From positions 1-64,000 of the forward strand of contig JAFDDG010000017.1 in assembly GCA_019310965.1 (NCBI GenBank): 64,000 nucleotides of DNA, read 5' to 3'. Origin of the DNA: Deltaproteobacteria bacterium (GTDB lineage Bacteria; Myxococcota_A; UBA9160; SMWR01). Of this stretch, positions 52,497 to 60,166 are shown piece by piece. The notes under the pieces are model-generated. The model worked only from the letters and a program-made list of their open reading frames with translations, searched no databases and had not been told where the DNA came from. Positions within the stretch are counted from its first letter, which is position 1. Each line of letters opens with the position of its first letter. Position numbers and translations under genes: made by a program.

Positions 52497-52799
52497 GTGG
52501 CCCGCCGTTGTCAGCTTACCGGAACCGAGCCGCAGTTCGGTCACAACGTCTCGCACTCGAACGCCAAGACGAACCGCCGCTTCGAGCCGAACCTCCAGAG
52601 GGTGACGCTCCAGAGCGATGCGCTGCACCGCAAGGTCTCGCTGCGCATCACCACGCGCGCGCTGCGCAGCGTCTCCCGAGCGGGTGGCCTCGACGCCTTC
52701 CTACTCGGCGCCAACGACAACAAGTTGGCACCCCACGGCCTGCGCCTGAAGCACCAGCTGAAGAAGGCGCTCGCCGGCAAGAGCGCCAAGTCCAACTAG
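52497..52799 (+). CDS. rpmB: 50S ribosomal protein L28
   Basis: Large-subunit protein of 100 aa. The family start MARRCQLTGTEPQFGHNVSH and TNRRFEPNLQRV are clear. Only one Cys is present, so it is the form without a zinc ribbon. It is longer at the C-terminus than E. coli L28 (78 aa), with a basic tail (KKALAGKSAKSN). The start is GTG 52497, two bases after the L31 stop, suggesting coupled translation. Confidence 0.94.
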   Translation: MARRCQLTGTEPQFGHNVSHSNAKTNRRFEPNLQRVTLQSDALHRKVSLRITTRALRSVSRAGGLDAFLLGANDNKLAPHGLRLKHQLKKALAGKSAKSN

Positions 52800-52802
52800 G
52801 AG

Positions 52803-52818
52803 AGCCTGACCCCAGGCT
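52803..52818. terminator. Hairpin after rpmB; degenerate third copy of the dispersed repeat
   Basis: A six-base inverted repeat, AGCCTG (52803-52808) with CAGGCT (52813-52818) and a four-base loop, lies three bases after the rpmB stop and before the convergent regulator stop. The surrounding GCCTGACCCCAGGCTGG resembles the arm of the repeat at 12859 (GCCTGACCCAAGACTGG). It can serve as a terminator for both genes; no T-tract is present. Confidence 0.4.
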
Positions 52819-52839
52819 GGAGCGCCACCCACCGGCGCA

Positions 52840-54210
52840 TCACGTCTCCACCGCGCGTCGGCGTTCCGCCCGTCGGTAGAGCGTCTTGCGGTCGATGCCG
52901 AGGATCTTGGCGGCACGCAGCTTGTTGCCGCCGGTGCGCTGGAGAATCATATCCGTGTAGCGCTCCTCGAGCTCGCGCAGGGTAAGACCCGCATCGGCGG
53001 CTTCGCGAACCCCGGCGTCGAGAGAAGCCGCTGCCGGCGGTGCCTCGTGCTCTCCGACGTGCAGGTCCGCAAGGCCGATTTGCGGCGAATCACTGAGCGC
53101 CAACGCGCGCTCGATGTAGTTCTCGAGCTCACGCGCGTTGCCACGCCAGGGCTGCGCCGCCAGGTGCCGCACGGCCTCCGGCGAGATGCCGCGTCCCTCC
53201 CCATCCGCGTGGCGACGCAAGAACACCTTCACCAGTGTGGGAATATCCTCGGGCCGTTCACGCAGCGGTGGAATGTGGATCGGGATCACGTTGAGTCGGT
53301 AGTAGAGATCCTCGCGGAAGCGTCCGGCCTCCATCTCCTTGTCGAGTTCCTTGTTGGTCGCCGCGACGATGCGTACATCGACCTTGACCGAGGAGTTGCC
53401 GCCCACCGGGCGGATCTCGCGATCCTGCAGTACGCGCAGCAACTTGCCCTGTAGCGCGGGGCCCATGTCGCCGATCTCGTCGAGGAATAGCGTGCCCCCG
53501 TTGGCCTTCTCGAACAGACCCCGTTTCGAGGTATGCGCGCCGGTGAACGCACCGCGCACGTGACCGAAGAGTTCGCTCTCGAGCAGGCCCTCGGGCAGCG
53601 CCGTACAGTTAATCGGCACGAACGGGGCATCCTTCCGCGCACCCTGATAGTGAAGCGTGCGCGCCACCACCTCTTTGCCGGTGCCGCTCTCGCCGGTGAT
53701 CAACACACTGCTGCTGCCGCCGGCCACCTTCTTGATCATCGCGACGATCTCTGCGAGCGCCGGACTCTCGCCCCGCAGGTCGCCGAGAGAGGTGGAGGTC
53801 GCCACCGCACGACGCAGCCGCCGGTTCTCCTCCTCCAGCTCGCGGTGCTCGAGCGCCCGCTCGAGCGTCACCATTACGGCCTCCGGCTCGAACGGCTTGG
53901 TGATGTAATCGAAGGCACCGGCGCGCATCGCATCCACGGCCGCATCGACGCTGCCGAATGCCGTCATCAGCACCACGGGAACCCCCGGGCGAAAGCGACG
54001 CAGCTCGCCCACCAGCTCCACGCCACTGCGGCCGGGCATGCGCACGTCGCTGAGGACGGCGTCGAATTCGACTTCCCGGGCCCGTTCCAGAGCCTCGTCC
54101 GCGGAGGCCGCCTCCTCCACCGGGTAGCCCTTCTCGCGGAAGAGCGAGGCCAGCATCTCGCGCATGGCAGTGTCGTCGTCGACGACTAGGAGAGAGTGGG
54201 GTTGGGCCAT
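52840..54210 (-). CDS. NtrC-family sigma54-dependent response regulator
   Basis: Two-component activator of 456 aa. Receiver: VVDDDT acidic triad, phospho-acceptor Asp55 in LSDVRMPG, Lys in YITKPF. The AAA+ domain has Walker A GESGTGKE, the sigma54-contact loop GAFTGA, Walker B TLFLDEIGDM and NARELENYIERAL. A Fis-type HTH ends the protein (GGNKLRAAKILGIDRKTLYR). It is encoded 114 bases downstream of the protoglobin kinase gene on the same strand and should be its partner, activating RpoN promoters. No convincing -24/-12 promoter was found in the neighbourhood. Confidence 0.94.
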   Translation of the reverse strand: MAQPHSLLVVDDDTAMREMLASLFREKGYPVEEAASADEALERAREVEFDAVLSDVRMPGRSGVELVGELRRFRPGVPVVLMTAFGSVDAAVDAMRAGAFDYITKPFEPEAVMVTLERALEHRELEEENRRLRRAVATSTSLGDLRGESPALAEIVAMIKKVAGGSSSVLITGESGTGKEVVARTLHYQGARKDAPFVPINCTALPEGLLESELFGHVRGAFTGAHTSKRGLFEKANGGTLFLDEIGDMGPALQGKLLRVLQDREIRPVGGNSSVKVDVRIVAATNKELDKEMEAGRFREDLYYRLNVIPIHIPPLRERPEDIPTLVKVFLRRHADGEGRGISPEAVRHLAAQPWRGNARELENYIERALALSDSPQIGLADLHVGEHEAPPAAASLDAGVREAADAGLTLRELEERYTDMILQRTGGNKLRAAKILGIDRKTLYRRAERRRAVET

Positions 54211-54324
54211 AATGGAACAGTTCTAGAGCACGTGGCGTGCCAGTCTGGGTGCGCTCCGGTCGCGTCTCAACGGCCGGGGTGAGTCAGTATGCCACATTCG
54301 AGATCAAAAGTGCAGGATATGGCC

Positions 54325-55605
54325 TCAGACGGGCGCTGAGGCCCCGGCACTGCCGGCAGCGCCGGCAAAAGGAAGTCGCAGCACGAACTCGGCCCCCACC
54401 TCCCGGTCGTCCGAGAGCTCGATGCTGCCCCCGTGATCCACCACGATGCCATGGGCCACCATCAGGCCCAGGCCGTTGCCCTCACCGGCGGCCTTGGTGG
54501 TGTAGAACGGCTCGAAGATCCGTTCCCGCACCTCCTCGGGAATGCCGGCGCCGTTGTCGGCGACGCGCACCTCCACCGAGCCATCCGACGCATCCGTCAG
54601 CGACACCTGGAGCTCACCGCCCTCCTGCATGGCGTCCGCCGCGTTGAGAAAGAGGTTCAGGAACAGCTGCTGCAACCGCTCCGGATCGCCGACGATGCTC
54701 GGCGCGTGGTCGAAGTGGGTCTCCACGCGGATGCTGCGACGGCGCAGCTTCTCCTGGAGAAACGACAGGGACGACTCGATCAACGGCACGAGTTCCACGG
54801 GCAGCCGCGGGGAGCGCCTCGGTCGCGCCATATTGAGCAGCGTCTGGATGATTCTCGAGATGCGGCCGATCTGCTCCTGAATGGTGCGCAGCCGCCACCG
54901 CGCGGACTCGTCGGCGACGGCGTTCTCCAGCAGCTTCGCGTGCCCCTGGATCACGCTCATGGGCGTTCCGATCTCGTGGGCAAGCCCGGCTACGAGTGCG
55001 CCGACGGAGGCGAGCTCCTCGGCGGCACGCGCCCGCGACTCCGTCGTGCGCAGCGCCGCGGCCTGATCCTCGAAGTCACGCTCGAGCCGGCGCCCCTCGT
55101 TGGCGAGCTCCTCGGTCAGGTACTCGAGTTCGCGATGGTGACGCGCAATGTACCCATCCATGGCGATCTGGGCGTCGAGAAACAGCAACTTCTGGATCGC
55201 CATCACGGTGCACTCCGCCTCGTGGCGATCGTGCTCCAGGGCCTTGAAGATGAGCGGCATCAGCAGCGACAGATAGAGCGCGTAGGCCCCCAGATACCAG
55301 CGCGGCTCGAGACCGACGCGGTCGTGGGTCTCGCCGATCTGTCGCCGTTCGTCGAAGTACTGCGCATCGAGGCTGGGGCTGGCCAGGCTGAGCAGGTAGC
55401 GCCGCTGCACGCTGATCAGCCGATCCTTGACCACGGGGTCGCGCAACAGTCGCCGGGTCTCGGGAAAGGCCAGCAGGTGTCGATAGAACGCAGCCACCAG
55501 TTCGTCGGAGTGCTTCTCCAGCACCGGAGCCAGCACCGCGAGTCGCTCGCGATCCTCGGAGCCGAAGTTCAGGAAGGCGAGGCGATCGTCCGTTTCCGAG
55601 ACCAT
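54325..55605 (-). CDS. Protoglobin (globin-coupled) sensor histidine kinase
   Basis: Cytosolic sensor kinase of 426 aa. Residues about 10-160 match the protoglobin/globin-coupled sensor fold: RRQIGETHDRVGLEPRWYLG carries the proximal heme His94, followed by the helical AYALYLSLLMPLIFKALE. A coiled coil (160-195) connects to the kinase: HisKA with phospho-acceptor His210 (LAHEIGTPMSVIQG), N box (LNLFLNAADAM), G1 (DNGAGIPEE), F box (FEPFYTTK) and G2 (GNGLGL). It should sense O2, NO or CO through heme and phosphorylate the adjacent NtrC-type regulator. ATG 55605 lies just before the fold. No transmembrane segments. Confidence 0.92.
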   Translation of the reverse strand: MVSETDDRLAFLNFGSEDRERLAVLAPVLEKHSDELVAAFYRHLLAFPETRRLLRDPVVKDRLISVQRRYLLSLASPSLDAQYFDERRQIGETHDRVGLEPRWYLGAYALYLSLLMPLIFKALEHDRHEAECTVMAIQKLLFLDAQIAMDGYIARHHRELEYLTEELANEGRRLERDFEDQAAALRTTESRARAAEELASVGALVAGLAHEIGTPMSVIQGHAKLLENAVADESARWRLRTIQEQIGRISRIIQTLLNMARPRRSPRLPVELVPLIESSLSFLQEKLRRRSIRVETHFDHAPSIVGDPERLQQLFLNLFLNAADAMQEGGELQVSLTDASDGSVEVRVADNGAGIPEEVRERIFEPFYTTKAAGEGNGLGLMVAHGIVVDHGGSIELSDDREVGAEFVLRLPFAGAAGSAGASAPV

Positions 55606-55740
55606 GGCTGGAGCATCCTCCGTTGGCGCGCCGCGTCAAGCCGCCGGCACGGGAGTCACGGCTCCACGCCTTCACCGGCTCGGCACAGCGCTCCCGCCAC
55701 GTCCCGCACCGGGCAATCGAGCGATTCGTACACGGCGACC

Positions 55741-56478
55741 TCAGTGCGACAGCGCGCTTTTCAGCCTGCGGTAGCCCCGACGCAGCTCCTCAGCGAGATC
55801 CTCCGCAACGTCGCGAACCTCTTGCAGCGGCTCTCGAGCTTCCTCCCTGAGCGTCGTGGCTCGGCGCTCGAGCTCCTCCCATTTGTGCTCCAGCTCGTGC
55901 CAGAGATCCTGCGCATCCGCCTTGCCCAGGTGGATCTGCACGCGCAGCTCATCTCGCGCCCGCCGCAGCACGTCCAGGTCGTCCCGGAAGCGAGCCGAAA
56001 CCGGTCGAATGCTGCGCCGCGCAGTGTCCGGAGACGCGCTGGAGGGCCCATCGGAGCGCTCCAGGTAGGCGGCGCGCACCAGGTCGGTCTCGGTTACGAG
56101 CCCCAACAGATTCGTATCGCGATCCACGACCGGAACACAGCCGATCTTCTGCTCGCACATGAGCTCGGCAGCCGTGGCCAGAGACGTATCCGGCATCACG
56201 GTCAGCGGATCGCGGGTCATCACCTCATCCGCGCTCACCGAACGCAGAAAGGTGCGCCGCTGTGTCGGCTCGAAGTCCATGGCCTGGCTGAGCGATGCGG
56301 CCAACAAGTCCCGCACCGAGACGATGCCGACCAGCCGCTTGCCCTCGACCACTGGCATGTGACGGATGCGTCCCACGTGCATGATGTCTTCCGCGAGATC
56401 GAGCTTCTCGCCCGTCTCCAGAGTGGCGAGATCCGTGGCCATCACGTCGGCCACCACGCGCTCGTCCGAACCGCTCAT
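55741..56478 (-). CDS. CBS-pair protein with C-terminal coiled coil
   Basis: Protein of 245 aa. Two CBS domains span residues about 5-60 (VADVMATDLATLETGEKLDL; HMPVVEGKRLVGIVSVRDLL) and 85-140 (ADEVMTRDPLTVMPDTSLAT; GCVPVVDRDTNLLGLVTETD). These bind adenosine nucleotides in many proteins. The remaining 90 residues are a charged helical coiled coil (AQDLWHELEHKWEELERRAT). ATG 56478 follows GGAGGAAA. It lies directly downstream of a universal stress protein gene, a pairing common in hypoxia or dormancy loci. Confidence 0.9.
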   Translation of the reverse strand: MSGSDERVVADVMATDLATLETGEKLDLAEDIMHVGRIRHMPVVEGKRLVGIVSVRDLLAASLSQAMDFEPTQRRTFLRSVSADEVMTRDPLTVMPDTSLATAAELMCEQKIGCVPVVDRDTNLLGLVTETDLVRAAYLERSDGPSSASPDTARRSIRPVSARFRDDLDVLRRARDELRVQIHLGKADAQDLWHELEHKWEELERRATTLREEAREPLQEVRDVAEDLAEELRRGYRRLKSALSH

Positions 56479-56598
56479 GCCGTTTCCTCCATCGCCCCGA
56501 CGCCGAGCATCGGAGCAGCCCGCTGTCATCTCCGCCCGGTCCGGGTGCGGCGCGGCACGGCCCGGTGGGGCACCGCGCCCCGGCCACCGCCCGAGTCG

Positions 56599-57048
56599 TC
56601 ACTCCGCATCGGGGGCCTTCACCGTCAGCACCGGACACGTCGCCGTGCGCACGGTGCGCTCCGCGACACTGCCCAGCAGCACGTGCTGGATGCCCGAGAG
56701 CCCGCGCGTGCCCATCACGATCAGATCGGCCCCGAGCTCCTTCACGCAGCTGGCAATGCCCAGCGACGGCGCGACCGACATCAGGCGGGTCTGCACCGTC
56801 ACGCCGTCGCCGGCGGCCTTCTCGCGCCACCCGTCGAGCTGGCTCAGCGCCGCGTCGCGAAGCTCCTGGTCGATCTTCTCCGGCAGCACGATGCCGTACG
56901 GCGAGATGCCGCCCGGATTGATCTGGTAGCAGTGCAGCAGCGTGATCTCGGCTCCCAGCAACCCTGCGAGGTCGGTGGCCACCTCGTAGGCGTGGGCCGC
57001 GTCGGCCGAGAAGTCCGTGGGGACGACGATCCTTCGGATCTTGAGCAT
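56599..57048 (-). CDS. Universal stress protein (UspA family)
   Basis: Single-domain USP of 149 aa. The start MLKIRRIVVPTDFSADAAHA and the ATP-binding signature MGTRGLSGIQHVLLGSVAE (G-x2-G-x9-GS) show the ATP-binding subgroup. ATG 57048 is preceded by GGAGGAGG. It is a cytosolic stress-survival factor, usually induced by growth arrest or hypoxia. It is transcribed towards the CBS-protein gene (gap 120 bases) and diverges from a hemerythrin-type gene. Confidence 0.94.
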   Translation of the reverse strand: MLKIRRIVVPTDFSADAAHAYEVATDLAGLLGAEITLLHCYQINPGGISPYGIVLPEKIDQELRDAALSQLDGWREKAAGDGVTVQTRLMSVAPSLGIASCVKELGADLIVMGTRGLSGIQHVLLGSVAERTVRTATCPVLTVKAPDAE

Positions 57049-57217
57049 GACCTCCTCCTGACAGCCATTTCGAAAGCATGCGGCGTGCCAACGCGAGCCT
57101 GCCCCAAGGGCCGGGCCCACACGGCGGAACCCCGCCTGTGGCACAATACCGCAAACGAGAGCGCCAGCACTTCGGCCCGTCACTTGCATGTGTATGCGGG
57201 AAGGAGAGGTGCCAACG

Positions 57218-57667
57218 ATGCGTCCCGAAGAGATCCGGACCGAAGTCCTGCAGCAACACGGCGCGATCCGCGACCTCCTGGCCCGCACCGAACTCGCCGC
57301 CAGGCCCATCGCATCCGGTGATCGCCGCAACCTCGGCCCCTTGCGCGCCCGCTGCGAGCAGCTCCGCGAACGCGTGGTGCGCCACATCGACTGGGAGGAC
57401 CGACACCTCCGCGACGCGCTGCTGACCGCCAATGGCTGGGGCAAAGGCCTGGCCCGCAAGCTCGAACACGACCACGGCGAGCAGCTGCGCGTGCTCGAAG
57501 AGATCGCGGGCATCTGCCGTCGAGACCGGTTCCCGACCTTCGTGGCGGCGCGGGTTCTCGAATGGGCGCAGGAGCTGCGCCGCGAGATGCAGCGCGAGGA
57601 ATCTGCGATTCGCGATCGCCGCGCGTTTCCGGCCAGCATCGAGCCCACGTCGACGACGACCGGTTGA
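57218..57667 (+). CDS. Hemerythrin HHE-type protein
   Basis: Four-helix protein of 149 aa of the hemerythrin HHE cation-binding family. Candidate iron ligands are in LQQHGAIRDLL, VVRHIDWEDRHL, KLEHDHGEQL and the Glu-rich REMQREESAI. AAGGAGAGG with 8-base spacing favours ATG 57218 over the ATG at 57188. It may bind a di-iron site for O2, NO or redox sensing, or act as an anti-oxidant. It is divergent from the universal stress protein gene (169 bases) and convergent with the second HHE gene. Confidence 0.85.
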   Translation: MRPEEIRTEVLQQHGAIRDLLARTELAARPIASGDRRNLGPLRARCEQLRERVVRHIDWEDRHLRDALLTANGWGKGLARKLEHDHGEQLRVLEEIAGICRRDRFPTFVAARVLEWAQELRREMQREESAIRDRRAFPASIEPTSTTTG

Positions 57668-57809
57668 AGCGCTCGGCGCAGATCCCAACGAGCCCCGGTG
57701 GCCGCGCGATCAGGGGCAATGGGCCACACCGTGCGCCCGTCACCTGTCGCGCGACTCGAAGCTGCTGGCACCCATCCTGCAGTCGAAGCCATCGATGGAA
57801 ACGCGACGC

Positions 57810-58790
57810 TCAGTCCGGCTGCCGAGCCTCGTCCGGCTGGCGGGCCTCGGAGTAGACAGCCGTCTCTTCGCGGGCCTCGTGCAGCGACAGCGAACGGCGC
57901 AGCTCGTAGAAGGCCGCCCTCCAATCGGCTGTCCCAACCTCGTCGACAGTGTCGGCCAGTCGCCGCAGCTCGGTGAAGAGCATCACGTGTTCGTGCAGCA
58001 TGGTCTCGATCACCTTGCCATTGCGCGGGTCGATACCGTGGAGGGCAGGAAAAACGATGTCCTCTTCGAGCGCGAAGTGAGCGCCCAGGGCGTCGCAATA
58101 GTGGGCCACCGAATCGGCGGCGCTGGCAGTGTCGCCGCACGCCAGCGCGTCGTTGATCTCGCCGACGATCTCGCGCAGCTGATCGTGTTGCGCCGCGATC
58201 TCGCGGGCGGCACGGCGCATTCGCAGCCGCAGGCCCCGGCGATCGGCCGGGCTCACAGCCCCCGAGGCGGCCGAGACACCCGCTACCCAGGCCGCGGCAC
58301 CCGCGCGGTGGATGCGATCGACCAGACCCCGCAGGTCGTGCACCGTGCGAACACCGTGGGATGCGCCGAACGCCAGCACGCGCAGACCACCGGCCGCCAA
58401 CAGCGACAGGTAGCCACGCCGGACCAGCCGCGAAAATGGCGCAGCCACCCGGAGCTCGACTCCCTCGCCCGGATCCACGTCGACCACGAGATGGAAGAGT
58501 CGAACGGCGATGTCGCCGATGTCACCGGAGGCATGCGACAAGTTCTCAACGCTCTTGGGCGTGAAGCGGAAGATCAGGTCCGGGTCTCGCGCCGCTCCGG
58601 ACCGCAGCAACGTCTCGCCACCTCGGCGCTCGAGATGCCACACCGCATCCGGCTGCGACGTAAAGAGGAGGTCGCTGCTGGCGCCCTCTTCGAGATAACG
58701 CGCTGCGTCACACCAGGCCGGGTGCCGGCGGAACAGCTCGGCGAGAAGATCGAGCGGGGAGTCGTGTTCGCGGGATCCAGTCTCGGGCAC
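57810..58790 (-). CDS. SCP2-like/hemerythrin HHE fusion protein
   Basis: Protein of 326 aa in two halves. Residues about 10-140 resemble an SCP2-type sterol/lipid-binding domain (AVWHLERRGGETLLRSG, RDPDLIFRFTPKSVENLSH, ELRVAAPFSRLVRRG). Residues about 190-310 are a hemerythrin HHE domain with AAQHDQLREIVGEIN, GAHFALEEDIVFPAL, MLHEHVMLFTELRRL and SLHEAREETAVY, covering the expected His/Glu ligands. The C-terminus carries a short duplicated EARQPD. I know of no characterised protein with this fusion. No signal peptide is evident. It diverges from the CxxCH protein gene. Confidence 0.78.
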   Translation of the reverse strand: MPETGSREHDSPLDLLAELFRRHPAWCDAARYLEEGASSDLLFTSQPDAVWHLERRGGETLLRSGAARDPDLIFRFTPKSVENLSHASGDIGDIAVRLFHLVVDVDPGEGVELRVAAPFSRLVRRGYLSLLAAGGLRVLAFGASHGVRTVHDLRGLVDRIHRAGAAAWVAGVSAASGAVSPADRRGLRLRMRRAAREIAAQHDQLREIVGEINDALACGDTASAADSVAHYCDALGAHFALEEDIVFPALHGIDPRNGKVIETMLHEHVMLFTELRRLADTVDEVGTADWRAAFYELRRSLSLHEAREETAVYSEARQPDEARQPD

Positions 58791-58993
58791 GTCGCGGAAT
58801 CAATGCATGGCGCATGCCGACGCGCAGCCTTCGCGTCGGAAACCAAAGGCGCGGTTGCGAAAACAAGAGCTGGAAGGCCCCAAGGCGCCCCGCACCGAGG
58901 CACGCTGGGACGCTCCCCGACGTGCGCAACGCATCGGCACCGGTAACGTTCCGGGCACTTTCAACCCGCGGCGCGGCCGCAAGGAGGAATCGC

Positions 58994-60166
58994 ATGAGGC
59001 TCCAGCTGGTCCTGCTGCTCGCAATGCTGGTATCGACCGGCGCCACCTTCGCCCAGGCAGCAGACGAGACGACTCGCGCCGCGATGAGCCGCATGGTGGA
59101 CGCGCTTCACAGCGTGCTGCCTCTGAGCCTCGACAACCGCACTTTCTCGGCCACGGAGAATCGCGCGGCGATCCAGGCGGCGCTCGAAGCCCTCGCCCGC
59201 AGCGGTCGAGAGCTTCCCGATCACGCCTCGCCCACCGACGCCGGCTTTGTCTTTCTCAGCCGTTCGCTGGCGCGAGACACCGAGGCCATCCAGGCGCGCT
59301 TCGAGGCCGGCCGCTGGCAACAGGCGCGCTTCCTGCTGCATGAGGTCACGGAGAACTGCGTCGCCTGTCACTCGCGGCGGCCCGACCCGCTGACGCGACC
59401 GCTCGGGCGCCGCCTGGTCGACGCCCAGGCGCTGGCGGAGCTGCCACTCACCGAGCGCGTACGCCTCGAGATCGCGACGCGCCAGTTCGACCGCGCACTG
59501 GAGAGCTACACCGAGCTCCTCGCCTCCCCCGACTTCTCACCGGCGGATCTCGACCTGATGGGCCACCTCGACGGCTACCTCGAGTTGTGCCTGCGCGTCC
59601 GGGTCGAGGCCTGCCAGCCCGCGCCGGTCCTCGCCCGGCTGGCGGCACGCGACAACGTGCTGCCCGTGTTGCGTCGCAACCTGGAAGCTTGGCAGGGCTC
59701 CTTGCGCCGGCTCGAGCGTCGCAGACCCCTGCAGCCGGATCTGGCCGAGGTGCGCAGGCTCGTCGCGGAGGCCGGCGACCGCGACGAATTTCCCGACGAT
59801 CGCAGCGGACTGGTGCTCTACTTCACCGCGTCGGGTCTCGGCAGTCGCTACCTCGATGAGGGCGAGCCGGGGCTGAAGGAGCTGAGCGAGGCCTACTACT
59901 GGCTCGGCTTCGTCGAGACCCGAGTCGGCCGCGCCTTCTGGCCGTCCGAGGGGGAGTATTATCTCGAGGCCGCCATTCGCGTGGCTCCCGGCAGCGACAC
60001 CGCCGAGCAGGCGTACGACCTGCTCGAGGAAGTGGTCGCCATCGGCTATTCGGGATCCGAGGGCACGCCGCCGCCGGAAGACGTGCGCGTGCGGCTCGCC
60101 GAGCTGCGGCGACTGAACGTCGAAGCGGGCCGGCTCGTGCCACCGGCTGAGCCCGCGGTCCGATGA
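58994..60166 (+). CDS. Exported CxxCH (c-type heme motif) protein with helical repeats
   Basis: Protein of 390 aa. AAGGAGG precedes ATG 58994. Signal peptide MRLQLVLLLAMLVSTGATFA, cleavage near AQA-ADE. A helical domain (residues 25-110) ends with NCVACHSRR, one c-type heme attachment motif, as in short cytochromes of the cytochrome-c-prime-like helical type. The rest has TPR-like helical pairs (FDRALESYTELLASPDFS, AYYWLGFVETRVGRAF). It is presumably a periplasmic monoheme protein. Its stop overlaps the start of the TreT-like gene (ATGA), so the two are translationally coupled. Confidence 0.82.
   Translation: MRLQLVLLLAMLVSTGATFAQAADETTRAAMSRMVDALHSVLPLSLDNRTFSATENRAAIQAALEALARSGRELPDHASPTDAGFVFLSRSLARDTEAIQARFEAGRWQQARFLLHEVTENCVACHSRRPDPLTRPLGRRLVDAQALAELPLTERVRLEIATRQFDRALESYTELLASPDFSPADLDLMGHLDGYLELCLRVRVEACQPAPVLARLAARDNVLPVLRRNLEAWQGSLRRLERRRPLQPDLAEVRRLVAEAGDRDEFPDDRSGLVLYFTASGLGSRYLDEGEPGLKELSEAYYWLGFVETRVGRAFWPSEGEYYLEAAIRVAPGSDTAEQAYDLLEEVVAIGYSGSEGTPPPEDVRVRLAELRRLNVEAGRLVPPAEPAVR

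Noticed and set aside
54228-54242. TGGCAC-N5-GTGC on the minus strand just upstream of the NtrC-type regulator, resembling a sigma54 promoter.
   Set aside because: It would place the transcript start only about seven bases before the ATG with no ribosome binding site, and similar near-matches occur inside coding sequence (for example near 38120) in this GC-rich DNA.
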